A stretch of DNA of 64,000 bases, from the NCBI RefSeq assembly GCF_010731795.1, contig NZ_AP022591.1, forward strand, positions 3,038,001 to 3,102,000, given 5' to 3'. Of the stretch, positions 10,368-17,976 are shown in pieces. Source of the stretch: Mycolicibacterium celeriflavum. GTDB lineage: Bacteria; Actinomycetota; Actinomycetes; Mycobacteriales; Mycobacteriaceae. Every line of letters starts with the position of its first letter. Position 1 is the first letter of the stretch. Both the position numbers and the translations under genes were made by a program. The notes beneath the pieces were generated by a model. It had not been told where the DNA came from, searched no databases, and was given only the letters and a program-made list of their open reading frames with translations.

Positions 10368-10385
10368 ACCAACCGGGCGGTTAGT
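10368..10385. promoter_or_regulatory. Imperfect inverted repeat, TetR-type operator candidate
   Basis: ACCAACCG-GG-CGGTTAGT: 8-base arms pairing at 7 of 8 positions. It sits about 90 bases before the Rv0926c-like start (10276, minus strand) and 130 bases before fadE5. The spacing and ACCG/CGGT core resemble operators of TetR-family repressors. The protein that binds it cannot be named from the sequence. Confidence 0.35.
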
Positions 10386-10424
10386 TAGCCTCCGGAAATT
10401 GTTCCGCGGTGGTTTGAGTTGAAG

Positions 10425-10438
10425 TTACTGATGGGTAT
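10425..10438. promoter_or_regulatory. TTAC-N6-GTAW operator candidate, upstream copy at fadE5
   Basis: TTACTGATGGGTAT, an imperfect version of the TTAC-N6-GTAA palindrome, 26 bases (centre to centre) before the perfect copy at 10451. Two copies in tandem could allow cooperative binding. Confidence 0.5.
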
Positions 10439-10450
10439 AGTTCGGGGCAG

Positions 10451-10464
10451 TTACTGGTGGGTAA
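10451..10464. promoter_or_regulatory. TTAC-N6-GTAA operator candidate at fadE5
   Basis: TTACTGGTGGGTAA, with flanking G/C extending the arms to GTTAC/GTAAC. It lies 50 bases before the fadE5 start. The same palindrome is found between fadA2 and fabG4 (15037) and over the start of the TetR gene (17942). Confidence 0.6.
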
Positions 10465-10514
10465 CTTAGCCAGAAGTACCCAACCGTGAGTGGCTATCTC
10501 ACCGAGGAGGAACT

Positions 10515-12350
10515 GTGAGCCACTATAAGAGCAACGTTCGTGACCAGGTATTCAACCTGTTCGAGGTCTTCGGCGTTGACAAGGCGCTCGGCGAGGGTGA
10601 CTACGCCGACCTGGACATCGACACCGCCCGCGAGATGCTCGGCGAGGTCGCCCGGTTGGCTGAGGGCCCGATTGCCGAGTCGTTCTCCGAAGGCGACCGC
10701 AACCCGCCGGTGTTCGATCCGAGCACGCACTCCGTGACGCTGCCCGAGCCGTTCAAGAAATCGATGCGGGCCCTGTTCGACGGTGGCTGGGACAAGATCG
10801 GCCTCGACGAGGAACTCGGCGGCATGCCGATGCCCCGCGCGCTGCAGTGGGCCCTCATCGAGCACATCCTCGGCGCCAACCCGGCCGCATACATGTATGC
10901 GATGGGCCCGGGCATGGCCCAGATCATGTACAACCTCGGCACCGAGGAGCAGAAGAAGTGGGCCGTGCTGGCCTCCGAGCGCGGGTGGGGCGCCACGATG
11001 GTCCTCACCGAACCCGATGCCGGCTCCGACGTCGGCGCGGGCCGCACCAAGGCGGTCCAGCAGGACGACGGCTCCTGGCACATCGATGGCGTGAAGCGCT
11101 TCATCACCTCGGCCGACTCCGATGATCTGTTCGAGAACATCTTCCACCTGGTGTTGGCGCGCCCCGAGGGCGCAGGACCGGGCACCAAGGGTCTGTCGCT
11201 GTTCTTCGTGCCGAAGTTCCTGTTCGACCCCGAGACCGGCGAGCCCGGTGAGCGCAACGGCGTGTTCGTCACCAACGTCGAGCACAAGATGGGCCTCAAG
11301 GTCTCCGCCACCTGTGAGCTGACCTTCGGCCAGCACGGCGTTCCGGCCAAGGGCTGGCTCGTCGGCGAGGTCCACGAGGGCATCGCGCAGATGTTCGAGG
11401 TCATCGAGCAGGCCCGGATGATGGTGGGCACCAAGGCGATTGCCACGCTGTCCACCGGCTACCTCAACGCGCTCGAGTACGCCAAGGAGCGTGTGCAGGG
11501 CGCGGACATGACGCAGATGACCGACAAGACCGCGCCGCGGGTGACCATCACGCACCACCCCGACGTCCGCCGGTCGCTGATGACCCAGAAGTCCTACGCG
11601 GAGGGTCTGCGTGCGCTGTACCTGTTCACCGCGACGTTCCAGGATTCTGCGGTCGCCAAGGCGCTGCACGACGTCGACGCCGAGCTGGCGGTCAAGGTCA
11701 ACGACCTGATGCTGCCCGTCGTCAAGGGTGTCGGCTCCGAGCAGGCGTACGCCAAGCTGACCGAGAGCCTGCAGACCTTCGGTGGTTCGGGCTTCCTGCA
11801 GGACTATCCGATCGAGCAGTACATCCGCGACGCCAAGATCGACTCGCTCTACGAGGGCACCACCGCCATCCAGGCGCAGGACTTCTTCTTCCGCAAGATC
11901 GTGCGGGACAAGGGCCAGGCGCTGGCGTACGTGGCCGGCCAGATCGAGCAGTTCGTCAAGAGCGAGTCGGGCAACGGCCGGCTCAAGGCCGAACGCGCGC
12001 TGCTGGCCACCGCGCTGGAGGACGTCCAGGGCATGGCCGCCACGCTCACCGGCTACCTGATGGCCGCGCAGGAGAATCCGGCCGAGCTGTACAAGGTCGG
12101 CCTAGGCTCGGTGCGCTTCCTGATGAGCGTGGGCGACCTGGTCATCGGCTGGCTGCTGCAGCAGCACGCCGCGGTGGCGATCGACAAGCTCGACGCCGGA
12201 GCCAGCGGTGACGAGCGCGCCTTCTACGAGGGCAAGGTCGCGGTGGCGTCGTTCTTCGCGAAGAACTTCCTGCCGCTGCTCACCAGCACGCGCCAGATCA
12301 TCGAGAACCTCGACAACGAGGTGATGGAACTCGACGAGGCGGCTTTCTAG
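10515..12350 (+). CDS. fadE5: Acyl-CoA dehydrogenase FadE5
   Basis: 611 residues, the usual FadE5 length, from a GTG preceded by a strong ribosome binding site (GAGGAGG). FAD-dependent acyl-CoA dehydrogenases make the trans-2-enoyl-CoA in the first step of beta-oxidation. Family signs include the FAD/substrate segment [13 protein letters not shown] (near residues 168-180), the QTFGGSGF segment and the catalytic-region motif [17 protein letters not shown] near residue 450. FadE5 of M. tuberculosis (Rv0244c) is described as a broad-range enzyme. It sits beside fadA2, fabG4 and htdX, which together cover the other steps of the cycle, and shares a putative operator with them. A strong terminator follows at 12371. 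A paralogue of identical length is encoded at 36218-38053. Confidence 0.93.
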   Translation: MSHYKSNVRDQVFNLFEVFGVDKALGEGDYADLDIDTAREMLGEVARLAEGPIAESFSEGDRNPPVFDPSTHSVTLPEPFKKSMRALFDGGWDKIGLDEELGGMPMPRALQWALIEHILGANPAAYMYAMGPGMAQIMYNLGTEEQKKWAVLASERGWGATMVLTEPDAGSDVGAGRTKAVQQDDGSWHIDGVKRFITSADSDDLFENIFHLVLARPEGAGPGTKGLSLFFVPKFLFDPETGEPGERNGVFVTNVEHKMGLKVSATCELTFGQHGVPAKGWLVGEVHEGIAQMFEVIEQARMMVGTKAIATLSTGYLNALEYAKERVQGADMTQMTDKTAPRVTITHHPDVRRSLMTQKSYAEGLRALYLFTATFQDSAVAKALHDVDAELAVKVNDLMLPVVKGVGSEQAYAKLTESLQTFGGSGFLQDYPIEQYIRDAKIDSLYEGTTAIQAQDFFFRKIVRDKGQALAYVAGQIEQFVKSESGNGRLKAERALLATALEDVQGMAATLTGYLMAAQENPAELYKVGLGSVRFLMSVGDLVIGWLLQQHAAVAIDKLDAGASGDERAFYEGKVAVASFFAKNFLPLLTSTRQIIENLDNEVMELDEAAF

Positions 12351-12370
12351 AGCCCTGAGACCGCTTCACG

Positions 12371-12403
12371 AAACGCCCCCGGACTCTTCCCGGGGGCGTT
12401 TTC
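12371..12403 (+). terminator. Rho-independent terminator of fadE5
   Basis: A perfect 12-base stem (12371-12382 with 12390-12401) around a 7-base loop, rich in G and C, with the T-run TTTT inside and after the 3' arm. It starts 21 bases after the fadE5 stop codon. This is one of the clearest intrinsic terminators in the window. Confidence 0.8.
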
Positions 12404-12486
12404 GCGTCGTATTCAGCGTCGAGATTGCAGTCACGCAGGGACCTACTCGAACTTTCTCTGCTTGGATGCAATCTCGCGATAAAAGG

Positions 12487-12580
12487 CGGGTTCGGGAGGG
12501 CAAATAGGTGCGTCACGTCAGTCTCGCGCGGTCGGCTTTCAACCCTTGCCGACTCTTCGGAATAGCCACTCCCGAACCCG
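12487..12580. other. Structured intergenic element between fadE5 and the LLM gene
   Basis: A perfect 12-base inverted repeat, CGGGTTCGGGAG at 12487-12498 and its complement at 12569-12580, encloses 70 bases that contain a further hairpin (GTCGGC 12531-12536 with GCCGAC 12548-12553). I see no ORF that fits. It could be a small structured RNA, a processed 3' UTR or the remains of an insertion. It does not resemble a tRNA or a riboswitch class I can name. Apart from this and the fadE5 terminator, I see nothing in the 286-base gap. Confidence 0.35.
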
Positions 12581-12636
12581 TCGTGCGATCGATCGTACGC
12601 CCGTGTTCTAGATCACACCAGAGGAAATTTGGGCGA

Positions 12637-13569
12637 TCAGTTGTCCTTCGATCGCAGCAGTGCGCGGGTGCGCGCCCGGGTCTCGGCATCGGGGTCGAAC
12701 ACGCTCGCGACGAACTCGTCGACGCCGGATGCGGCCAGTTCGTCGAGCCGCTGCGACACGGTTTCCTCGTCGCCGATGATGGCTGCGTCCTCCGGGCCGG
12801 CGTGACCTTCGCGGTCCAGCATCGCGCGGTACGACGGCAACTGCCCGTAGACCGCGAACTCCTGGGCGGCTCGTGCCCGGGCGCCTGTGACGTCGTCGGT
12901 GACGCTCACCGGCAGCGACGCCACCACCCGCACCGACGCCTCCGGCCGGCCGGCTTCGGCGGCCGCGGTGCGCAGCGTCGGGACGACGTGATCGGCCAGC
13001 GTCTTGGGTCCGGTCATCCAGGTCATCGTCCCGGCGCTGCGGCGGCCCGCCAGGCGCAGCATCTGCGGTCCCAGGGCAGCGAGGTACACCTCCGGCGTCG
13101 GGGCGCCCGGCACCTTGAGTGAACCGTGGGTGGTCCAGAATTCGCCCGCGGTGTCGGCGGGCTCACCGGCCAGCAGCGGCAGCAACGCGTCGAGGTACTC
13201 GCGCATCTGGCGCACGGGCTTGTTGTACGAGATGCCCCACACGCCTTCGGTCACCATGCGGTGGCTCAACCCGATGCCCAGGCTGAACCGCCCGCCGGCG
13301 ATCGTGTTGAGGGTCAGTGCGCGCTGGGCCAGCTGAGTCGGATGCTGGATCTGGATCGGCACTACTCCCGAGGCCACCTCGATGGTGTCGATCTCGCGGA
13401 AGGCGACGGCCAGGATGGTCAACAGGTCGGGGTCGTAAGGCAGCTGCGCCATCCAGACCCGGCGGAATCCTTCGTCACGCAGCGCGGCGAGCTTGTCGAG
13501 AGTGGCGTCGAGCGGGGACTGGCCTTCGGCGTCGGCGAGGAGTCCCACGAGGGACATGCTGATCTGCAT
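12637..13569 (-). CDS. LLM-class (luciferase-like) F420-dependent oxidoreductase
   Basis: 310 residues from ATG 13569 (MQISMSL); three codons further upstream a second ATG is possible. The protein has the (beta/alpha)8 luciferase-like layout: an early beta-strand followed by FRRVWMAQLP, the conserved TIAGGRFSLGIGLSH segment (residues about 90-105) typical of F420-dependent mycobacterial enzymes, and a C-terminal DELAASGVDEFVAS helix region. These enzymes use F420 or FMN for hydride transfer; the substrate cannot be predicted. It lies on the minus strand downstream of fadA2 with a 145-base gap holding a hairpin. In M. smegmatis the glycopeptidolipid locus, as I remember it, occupies roughly this interval; here only this gene does. 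Confidence 0.85.
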   Translation of the reverse strand: MQISMSLVGLLADAEGQSPLDATLDKLAALRDEGFRRVWMAQLPYDPDLLTILAVAFREIDTIEVASGVVPIQIQHPTQLAQRALTLNTIAGGRFSLGIGLSHRMVTEGVWGISYNKPVRQMREYLDALLPLLAGEPADTAGEFWTTHGSLKVPGAPTPEVYLAALGPQMLRLAGRRSAGTMTWMTGPKTLADHVVPTLRTAAAEAGRPEASVRVVASLPVSVTDDVTGARARAAQEFAVYGQLPSYRAMLDREGHAGPEDAAIIGDEETVSQRLDELAASGVDEFVASVFDPDAETRARTRALLRSKDN

Positions 13570-13608
13570 GCCCACCATCGAAGCATCCGCGGCAAAAGTT
13601 GAGAGCCC

Positions 13609-13646
13609 CGTACTGCCGTCGGGTCGGGGGGTCAGACGGCAGTACG
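13609..13646 (-). terminator. Hairpin between fadA2 and the LLM gene
   Basis: A perfect 12-base stem (CGTACTGCCGTC at 13609-13620 with 13635-13646) and a 14-base loop. It follows the fadA2 stop in the direction of transcription, so it is a likely fadA2 terminator. There is no strong T-run on the minus strand, so attenuation of the downstream gene is an alternative. Confidence 0.5.
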
Positions 13647-13714
13647 GAGCTATCTGTCTATCGACATGCCTGCGAGGGGCGTTACAACCGTCGACACAAC
13701 TTTTTTCCGGCTTT

Positions 13715-15013
13715 CTACGCCTCGAGGATCGCTGCGACGCCCTGCCCGCCGGCCGCGCAGATCGAGATCAGCCCGCGGACCGGTTGACCGGTCTGCTTCT
13801 TCTTCTCGGCGAGCTGCTTGGCCAACTGCGCGACGATGCGCCCGCCGGTCGCGGCGAACGGATGCCCCGCGGCCAGTGACGACCCGTTGACGTTGAGCTT
13901 CGACCGGTCGATCGAGCCGAGCGCGGCGTCGAGGCCGAGCCGCTCCTTGCAGTACTCCTCGGACTCCCACGCCTGCAGATGTGCGAGCACCACCGACGCG
14001 AACGCCTCGTGCACCTCATAGAAATCGAAGTCCTGCAGGCTCAACCCGTTTCGGGCGAGCAGCCGCGGCACCGCATACGTCGGCGCCATCAGCAGCCCGT
14101 CCTTGCCGTTGACGTAGTCCACCGCCGCGGTCTCCGCGTCGACGAAGTATGCGAGCGGTTCGACGCCGTGGGCGGCAGCCCACTCCCCGGTGGCCAGCAG
14201 GGACACCGAGGCGCCGTCGGTCAGCGGGGTGGAGTTGCCTGCGGTCATCGTCGCGTCACCGTTGCGGACCCCGAACACCGGCTTGAGCTTGGCGAGTTTC
14301 TCGGCCGACGAGTCCGCCCGCAGGTTGTTGTCGCGGTACACGCCGAGGAACGGCGTGACCAGGTCGTCGAAGAAGCCGCGGTCGTAGGCGGCGGACATGT
14401 TCCGGTGGCTGGCGGCGGCCAGTTCGTCCTGGTCGGTGCGCTTGATCCCCATCTCCTTAGCGGTGACGGCGGCGTGTTCGCCCATCGACATCCCCGTGCG
14501 CGGCTCGCTGTTGACCGGGATCTGGATGCCCAATGACGCGGGCAGTTTGCCGACCAGTTTCAGCCGGTCCAGGTTCGACTTCGCCCGGCGCAGCCCCAGC
14601 AGCGTGCGACGAAGGTCGTCGCCGAGTGCGATCGGCGCATCGGAGGCGGTGTCGACACCGCCTGCTGCCGCCACCTCGTAGCGGCCCGCGGCGATGCCGT
14701 CGGCGGCGCAGACGGTCGCCTGGAGACCGGTCCCGCACGCCTGCTGGATGTCGAAGGCCGGCGTATAGGACGACAACGCGCTGCCCAGCACGCACTCGCG
14801 GATCAGGTTGAAGTCGCGGCTGTGCTTGAGCACCGCGCCGCCGATCACGGCGCCGAGGGTCTCGCCGGACAGGTTGAAGCGGTCGATGAGGCCGCCCAGC
14901 GCGGCGGTGAACATGTCCTGGTTCGACGCGCTGGCGTAGGCGCCGTCGGAGCGGGCGAACGGAATTCTGTTGCCGCCGAGAATGGCGACGCGTCGGCGGG
15001 TATCACTAGCCAT
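13715..15013 (-). CDS. fadA2: Acetyl-CoA acetyltransferase (thiolase) FadA2
   Basis: 432 residues from ATG 15013; in-frame starts at 15022 and 15031 are also possible, and a GAAGGG stretch upstream favours 15022 slightly. Thiolases cleave 3-ketoacyl-CoA with CoA, the last step of beta-oxidation, or run in reverse. The acyl-accepting cysteine is in QQACGTGLQ (Cys93 from this start), the histidine is in SSLAAGHPFAATGG and the second cysteine in ISICAAGGQG near the C-terminus. All catalytic elements are present and the length matches Rv0243. The gene diverges from fabG4, with the two starts only 47 bases apart around a TTAC-N6-GTAA palindrome, so both are probably controlled together. Confidence 0.93.
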   Translation of the reverse strand: MASDTRRRVAILGGNRIPFARSDGAYASASNQDMFTAALGGLIDRFNLSGETLGAVIGGAVLKHSRDFNLIRECVLGSALSSYTPAFDIQQACGTGLQATVCAADGIAAGRYEVAAAGGVDTASDAPIALGDDLRRTLLGLRRAKSNLDRLKLVGKLPASLGIQIPVNSEPRTGMSMGEHAAVTAKEMGIKRTDQDELAAASHRNMSAAYDRGFFDDLVTPFLGVYRDNNLRADSSAEKLAKLKPVFGVRNGDATMTAGNSTPLTDGASVSLLATGEWAAAHGVEPLAYFVDAETAAVDYVNGKDGLLMAPTYAVPRLLARNGLSLQDFDFYEVHEAFASVVLAHLQAWESEEYCKERLGLDAALGSIDRSKLNVNGSSLAAGHPFAATGGRIVAQLAKQLAEKKKQTGQPVRGLISICAAGGQGVAAILEA

Positions 15014-15036
15014 GAACCCCATAGTACCCACCCTTC

Positions 15037-15050
15037 TTACTCAGGAGTAA
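15037..15050. promoter_or_regulatory. TTAC-N6-GTAA operator candidate between fadA2 and fabG4
   Basis: TTACTCAGGAGTAA, extended on both sides to CTTACTCAGGAGTAAG (arms pair at 7 of 8). It is centred between the divergent fadA2 and fabG4 starts, so one bound repressor could block both. It is the same palindrome as at fadE5 and the nearby TetR gene. Confidence 0.65.
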
Positions 15051-15060
15051 GTTCGTCCCC

Positions 15061-16422
15061 ATGGCTTCCGATCTGTACACGCAAATCGTCCATTCGACGC
15101 CCGGATCGTTCCTCGCCAAGCAACTCGGCATCCCCCAGCCCGAGACGCTGCGCCGCTACAAGCCCGGCGATCCGCCGCTTGCGGGCACGCTGCTCATCGG
15201 CGGGGAGGGCCGCCTGGTCGAACCGCTGCGCACCGCGCTTGCCGAGGACTACGACGTCGTCTCCAACAACCTCGGTGGCCGCTGGGCGGACTCGTTCGGC
15301 GGGCTGGTGTACGACGCCACCGGCATCACCGAACCGGCCGGGCTCAAGGGCCTGTACAAGTTCTTCACCCCGCTGCTCCGCAATCTCGGGCCGTCCGGCC
15401 GCATCGTCGTCGCCGGCACCACCCCCGAGCAGGCGGGCAACGAACACGAGCGCATCGCACAGCGCGCGCTCGAGGGCTTCACCCGGTCGCTGGGCAAGGA
15501 GTTGCGCCGCGGCGCGACGGTGAACCTGGTGTACCTGTCCGCCGATGCCAAACCCGCGGCGACGGGCCTGGAGTCGACGATGCGCTTCCTGCTGTCGGGC
15601 AAGTCGGCCTACGTTGACGGGCAGGTGTTCCGGATCGGTGCGGACGACTCGGCGCCGCCGGCGGACTGGGACCGGCCGCTGGACGGCAAGGTCGCGATCG
15701 TGACCGGCGCCGCCCGGGGGATCGGCGCGACGATCGCCGACGTGTTCTCCCGCGACGGCGCCAAGGTGGTGTGCATCGATATGAAAGGCCCAGAGGGTGC
15801 TTCCGACAGCCTCGGCGTGACGGCCACCAAGGTCGGCGGCACCGCGCTCGCGCTCGATGTGACGGCCCCCGACGCGGTCGACCGCATCACCGAACACCTG
15901 AAGGAGAACCACGGCGGACGCGCCGACATCCTGGTCAACAACGCCGGTATCACCCGCGACAAGCTGCTCGCGAACATGGACGAGGCGCGCTGGGACTCCG
16001 TCGTCGCGGTGAATCTCGTTGCGCCGCTTGCCCTCGCCGAAGGGCTGGTCGGCAACGGCTCGATCGGTGAGGGCGGCCGGATCGTCGGGCTGTCGTCCAT
16101 GGCGGGGATCGCGGGCAACCGCGGGCAGACCAACTACGCGACCACCAAGGCCGGCATGATCGGATTGACCGACAGCCTGGCGCAGGCCTACGCGGACAAG
16201 GGCGTCACGGTCAACGCGGTGGCCCCCGGATTCATCGAAACCAAGATGACCGAGGCGATCCCACTGGCCACCCGCGAAGTCGGGCGACGACTGAACTCGC
16301 TGTATCAGGGCGGCCAACCGGTCGACGTCGCCGAGACCATCGCCTACTTCGCAAGTCCCGCGTCCAACGCCGTCTCCGGCAACACGGTGCGGGTGTGCGG
16401 CCAGGCATGGCTGGGAGCCTGA
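15061..16422 (+). CDS. fabG4: 3-oxoacyl-(acyl-carrier-protein/CoA) reductase FabG4
   Basis: 453 residues, matching the long FabG4 type (Rv0242c) rather than the 250-residue FabG. An N-terminal domain of about 200 residues with a degraded Rossmann fold precedes a complete short-chain dehydrogenase domain: NAD(H)-binding TGAARGIG at about 215-222, NNAG near 293, catalytic Ser in GLSSMAG, Tyr359 and Lys363 in NYATTKAG. FabG4 is described as an NADH-dependent reductase of 3-oxoacyl-CoA. The ATG lies 10 bases after the palindrome at 15037 and has no good ribosome binding site, so the transcript may have a very short leader. htdX follows after one base. Confidence 0.93.
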   Translation: MASDLYTQIVHSTPGSFLAKQLGIPQPETLRRYKPGDPPLAGTLLIGGEGRLVEPLRTALAEDYDVVSNNLGGRWADSFGGLVYDATGITEPAGLKGLYKFFTPLLRNLGPSGRIVVAGTTPEQAGNEHERIAQRALEGFTRSLGKELRRGATVNLVYLSADAKPAATGLESTMRFLLSGKSAYVDGQVFRIGADDSAPPADWDRPLDGKVAIVTGAARGIGATIADVFSRDGAKVVCIDMKGPEGASDSLGVTATKVGGTALALDVTAPDAVDRITEHLKENHGGRADILVNNAGITRDKLLANMDEARWDSVVAVNLVAPLALAEGLVGNGSIGEGGRIVGLSSMAGIAGNRGQTNYATTKAGMIGLTDSLAQAYADKGVTVNAVAPGFIETKMTEAIPLATREVGRRLNSLYQGGQPVDVAETIAYFASPASNAVSGNTVRVCGQAWLGA

Positions 16423-16423
16423 C

Positions 16424-17275
16424 GTGCCGAGCGAGACGCAACCGTCGGGCCTGATGAACCTGGTGCGCGCCGCGGCGGGCGCGCTGCCCTTCGTGCCGCG
16501 CGGCGACACGCTGCCCGACCGCACGCTGCGCGTCGACGACCTGAGCATCGACCCCGAGAACGTGGCGGCATACGCGGAGGTGACCGGTCTGCAGTTCGGC
16601 GACACCGTTCCGCTGACGTATCCGTTCGCGCTGACGTTTCCGACGCTGATGTCGTTGGTCACCGGCTTCGACTTTCCGTTCGCCGCAATGGGATCGGTGC
16701 ACATCGAGAACCACATCACGCAGTACCGCCCGATCGCGGTAACCGACACCGTGTCGGTGACGGTGCACGCGGAGAACCTGCGCGAGCACCGGCGCGGCCT
16801 GCTGGTCGATCTCGTGACCGAGGTCAACGTCGGCAACGAGCAGGCTTGGCACCAGGTGACGACGTTCCTGCACCAGCAGCGCACGAGCTTGTCCGACGAG
16901 CCGAAGCCCCCACCGCAGAAGCCACCCAAGCTGGGCCCGCCGAACGCGGTGCTACGCATCACGCCCGGCCAGATTCGGCACTACGCCTCGGTGGGCGGCG
17001 ACCACAACCCGATCCACACCAATCCCGTCGCGGCCAAGCTGTTCGGCTTTCCGACGGTGATCGCGCACGGGATGTTCAGCGCCGCAGCGGTTCTCGCCAA
17101 CATCGAAGGGCAGCTGCCGGGCGCGGTGAAGTACTCGGTGAAGTTCGCCAAGCCGGTGGTGCTGCCCGCCAGCGCCGGACTCTACGTCGACCGCGTCTCC
17201 GACGGCTGGGATCTGACGCTGCGCGACATGAAGAAGCGCGACCCGCACCTGTTCGGCACGGTCCGGTCGCTGTAA
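16424..17275 (+). CDS. htdX: 3-hydroxyacyl-thioester dehydratase HtdX
   Basis: 283 residues from GTG 16424, one base after the fabG4 stop, so the two are co-transcribed. It is a double-hotdog MaoC-type protein: an N-terminal non-catalytic hotdog and a C-terminal one carrying the hydratase-2 motif (SVGGDHNPIHTNP, about residues 190-202), with the catalytic Asp and His present. It hydrates or dehydrates (R)-3-hydroxyacyl thioesters, the step next to the FabG4 reaction. Rv0241c (HtdX) has the same size and position. The (R)-specific hydratase, the reductase FabG4, FadA2 and FadE5 would give a full cycle of fatty acyl-CoA turnover or chain lengthening encoded in 7 kb. Confidence 0.92.
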   Translation: MPSETQPSGLMNLVRAAAGALPFVPRGDTLPDRTLRVDDLSIDPENVAAYAEVTGLQFGDTVPLTYPFALTFPTLMSLVTGFDFPFAAMGSVHIENHITQYRPIAVTDTVSVTVHAENLREHRRGLLVDLVTEVNVGNEQAWHQVTTFLHQQRTSLSDEPKPPPQKPPKLGPPNAVLRITPGQIRHYASVGGDHNPIHTNPVAAKLFGFPTVIAHGMFSAAAVLANIEGQLPGAVKYSVKFAKPVVLPASAGLYVDRVSDGWDLTLRDMKKRDPHLFGTVRSL

Positions 17276-17282
17276 CTTCCTC

Positions 17283-17340
17283 GCCGAGACTGCGCACAGA
17301 TCGCGATTTCGCCTAGTTCGGCGATCTGCCCGCAGTCTCG
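17283..17340. terminator. Second copy of the 20-base hairpin element, at htdX/TetR junction
   Basis: Left arm 17283-17304 and right arm 17321-17340 pair at 18 of 20 positions in CGAGACTGCG..CAGATCGC. The complement of the right arm is identical over 20 bases to the left arm of the hairpin at 9126. It starts 7 bases after the htdX stop, and the TetR stop codon (17313-17315) lies in its loop. It probably serves both convergent genes. Confidence 0.6.
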
Positions 17341-17942
17341 ACGGTATGCTCGGACGGGGCGCCTTTCAGGCCACGCCAGAACAGGTTGATCATCAGCTCG
17401 GCGGCCTCGTCGACGCCGGCGTCGCCCGTGCTGACCCGGCTGGCCACCGCCTCGCCCGCACCGACCAGCGCGACGGCCATCATGTCGAAGTCCGTGTCGG
17501 GCTCGGGGTGTCGCGTACCCGCCCGCAGCAACCTGCTCACCAGATCGATGATGCGTTCGCGGCCCTCACGCACTGTGTGGGCGAACGCCTGAGAACTGGT
17601 GGCCTGACTATAGAGCACCATCCACGACGCCCGGTTGGCGTCGATGTAGTTCAGGAACGCCAGAACCGCGGTGCGCAGAAGGTCTTTCGGGCTCTGCTTG
17701 AAGTCGATCCGGCTGCGCACGTCGTCGACGAACCGGGCCAGCTCACGATCCAGGCATGCCGCGAACAACTCCTCCTTGGAGCCGTAATACAAGTACAGCA
17801 TCGGCTTGGAGATCTGTGCTTCGGCGGCGATCGCGTCCATCGACGTCTCGTGATACCCGTTGACCGAGAAGATCTGCACCGCGGCGTCAAGCATCTGCTG
17901 CTCGCGCACGGCGCGCGGTAACCGCTTGGTCCCACCGGCCAT
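17313..17942 (-). CDS. TetR-family transcriptional regulator
   Basis: 209 residues. The N-terminal HTH is typical (REQQMLDAAVQIFSVNGY, then a recognition helix around SKPMLYLYYGSKEELF). The C-terminal ligand domain is of the kind seen in fatty-acid and acyl-CoA responsive regulators, and it corresponds in position to Rv0238. The start codon is overlapped by TTACACAAGGGTAA, the palindrome also found at fadE5 and fadA2/fabG4. I infer autorepression and control of those beta-oxidation genes, with a long-chain acyl-CoA as a plausible effector. The stop codon lies inside the loop of a hairpin. Confidence 0.9.
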   Translation of the reverse strand: MAGGTKRLPRAVREQQMLDAAVQIFSVNGYHETSMDAIAAEAQISKPMLYLYYGSKEELFAACLDRELARFVDDVRSRIDFKQSPKDLLRTAVLAFLNYIDANRASWMVLYSQATSSQAFAHTVREGRERIIDLVSRLLRAGTRHPEPDTDFDMMAVALVGAGEAVASRVSTGDAGVDEAAELMINLFWRGLKGAPSEHTVETAGRSPN

Positions 17943-17955
17943 TACACAAGGGTAA
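17942..17955. promoter_or_regulatory. TTAC-N6-GTAA operator candidate at TetR gene
   Basis: TTACACAAGGGTAA. It overlaps the first base of the TetR start codon (17942) and extends 13 bases upstream, where an autoregulated, leaderless or short-leader promoter would need it. It is the fourth site of the set. Confidence 0.6.
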
Positions 17956-17976
17956 GCAATCGGTGGACGCCAGGTG

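Noticed and set aside
12602..12618. Possible Crp site (GTTCTAGATCACA)
   Set aside because: Only one half fits the consensus and it lies at the 3' ends of both neighbouring genes.
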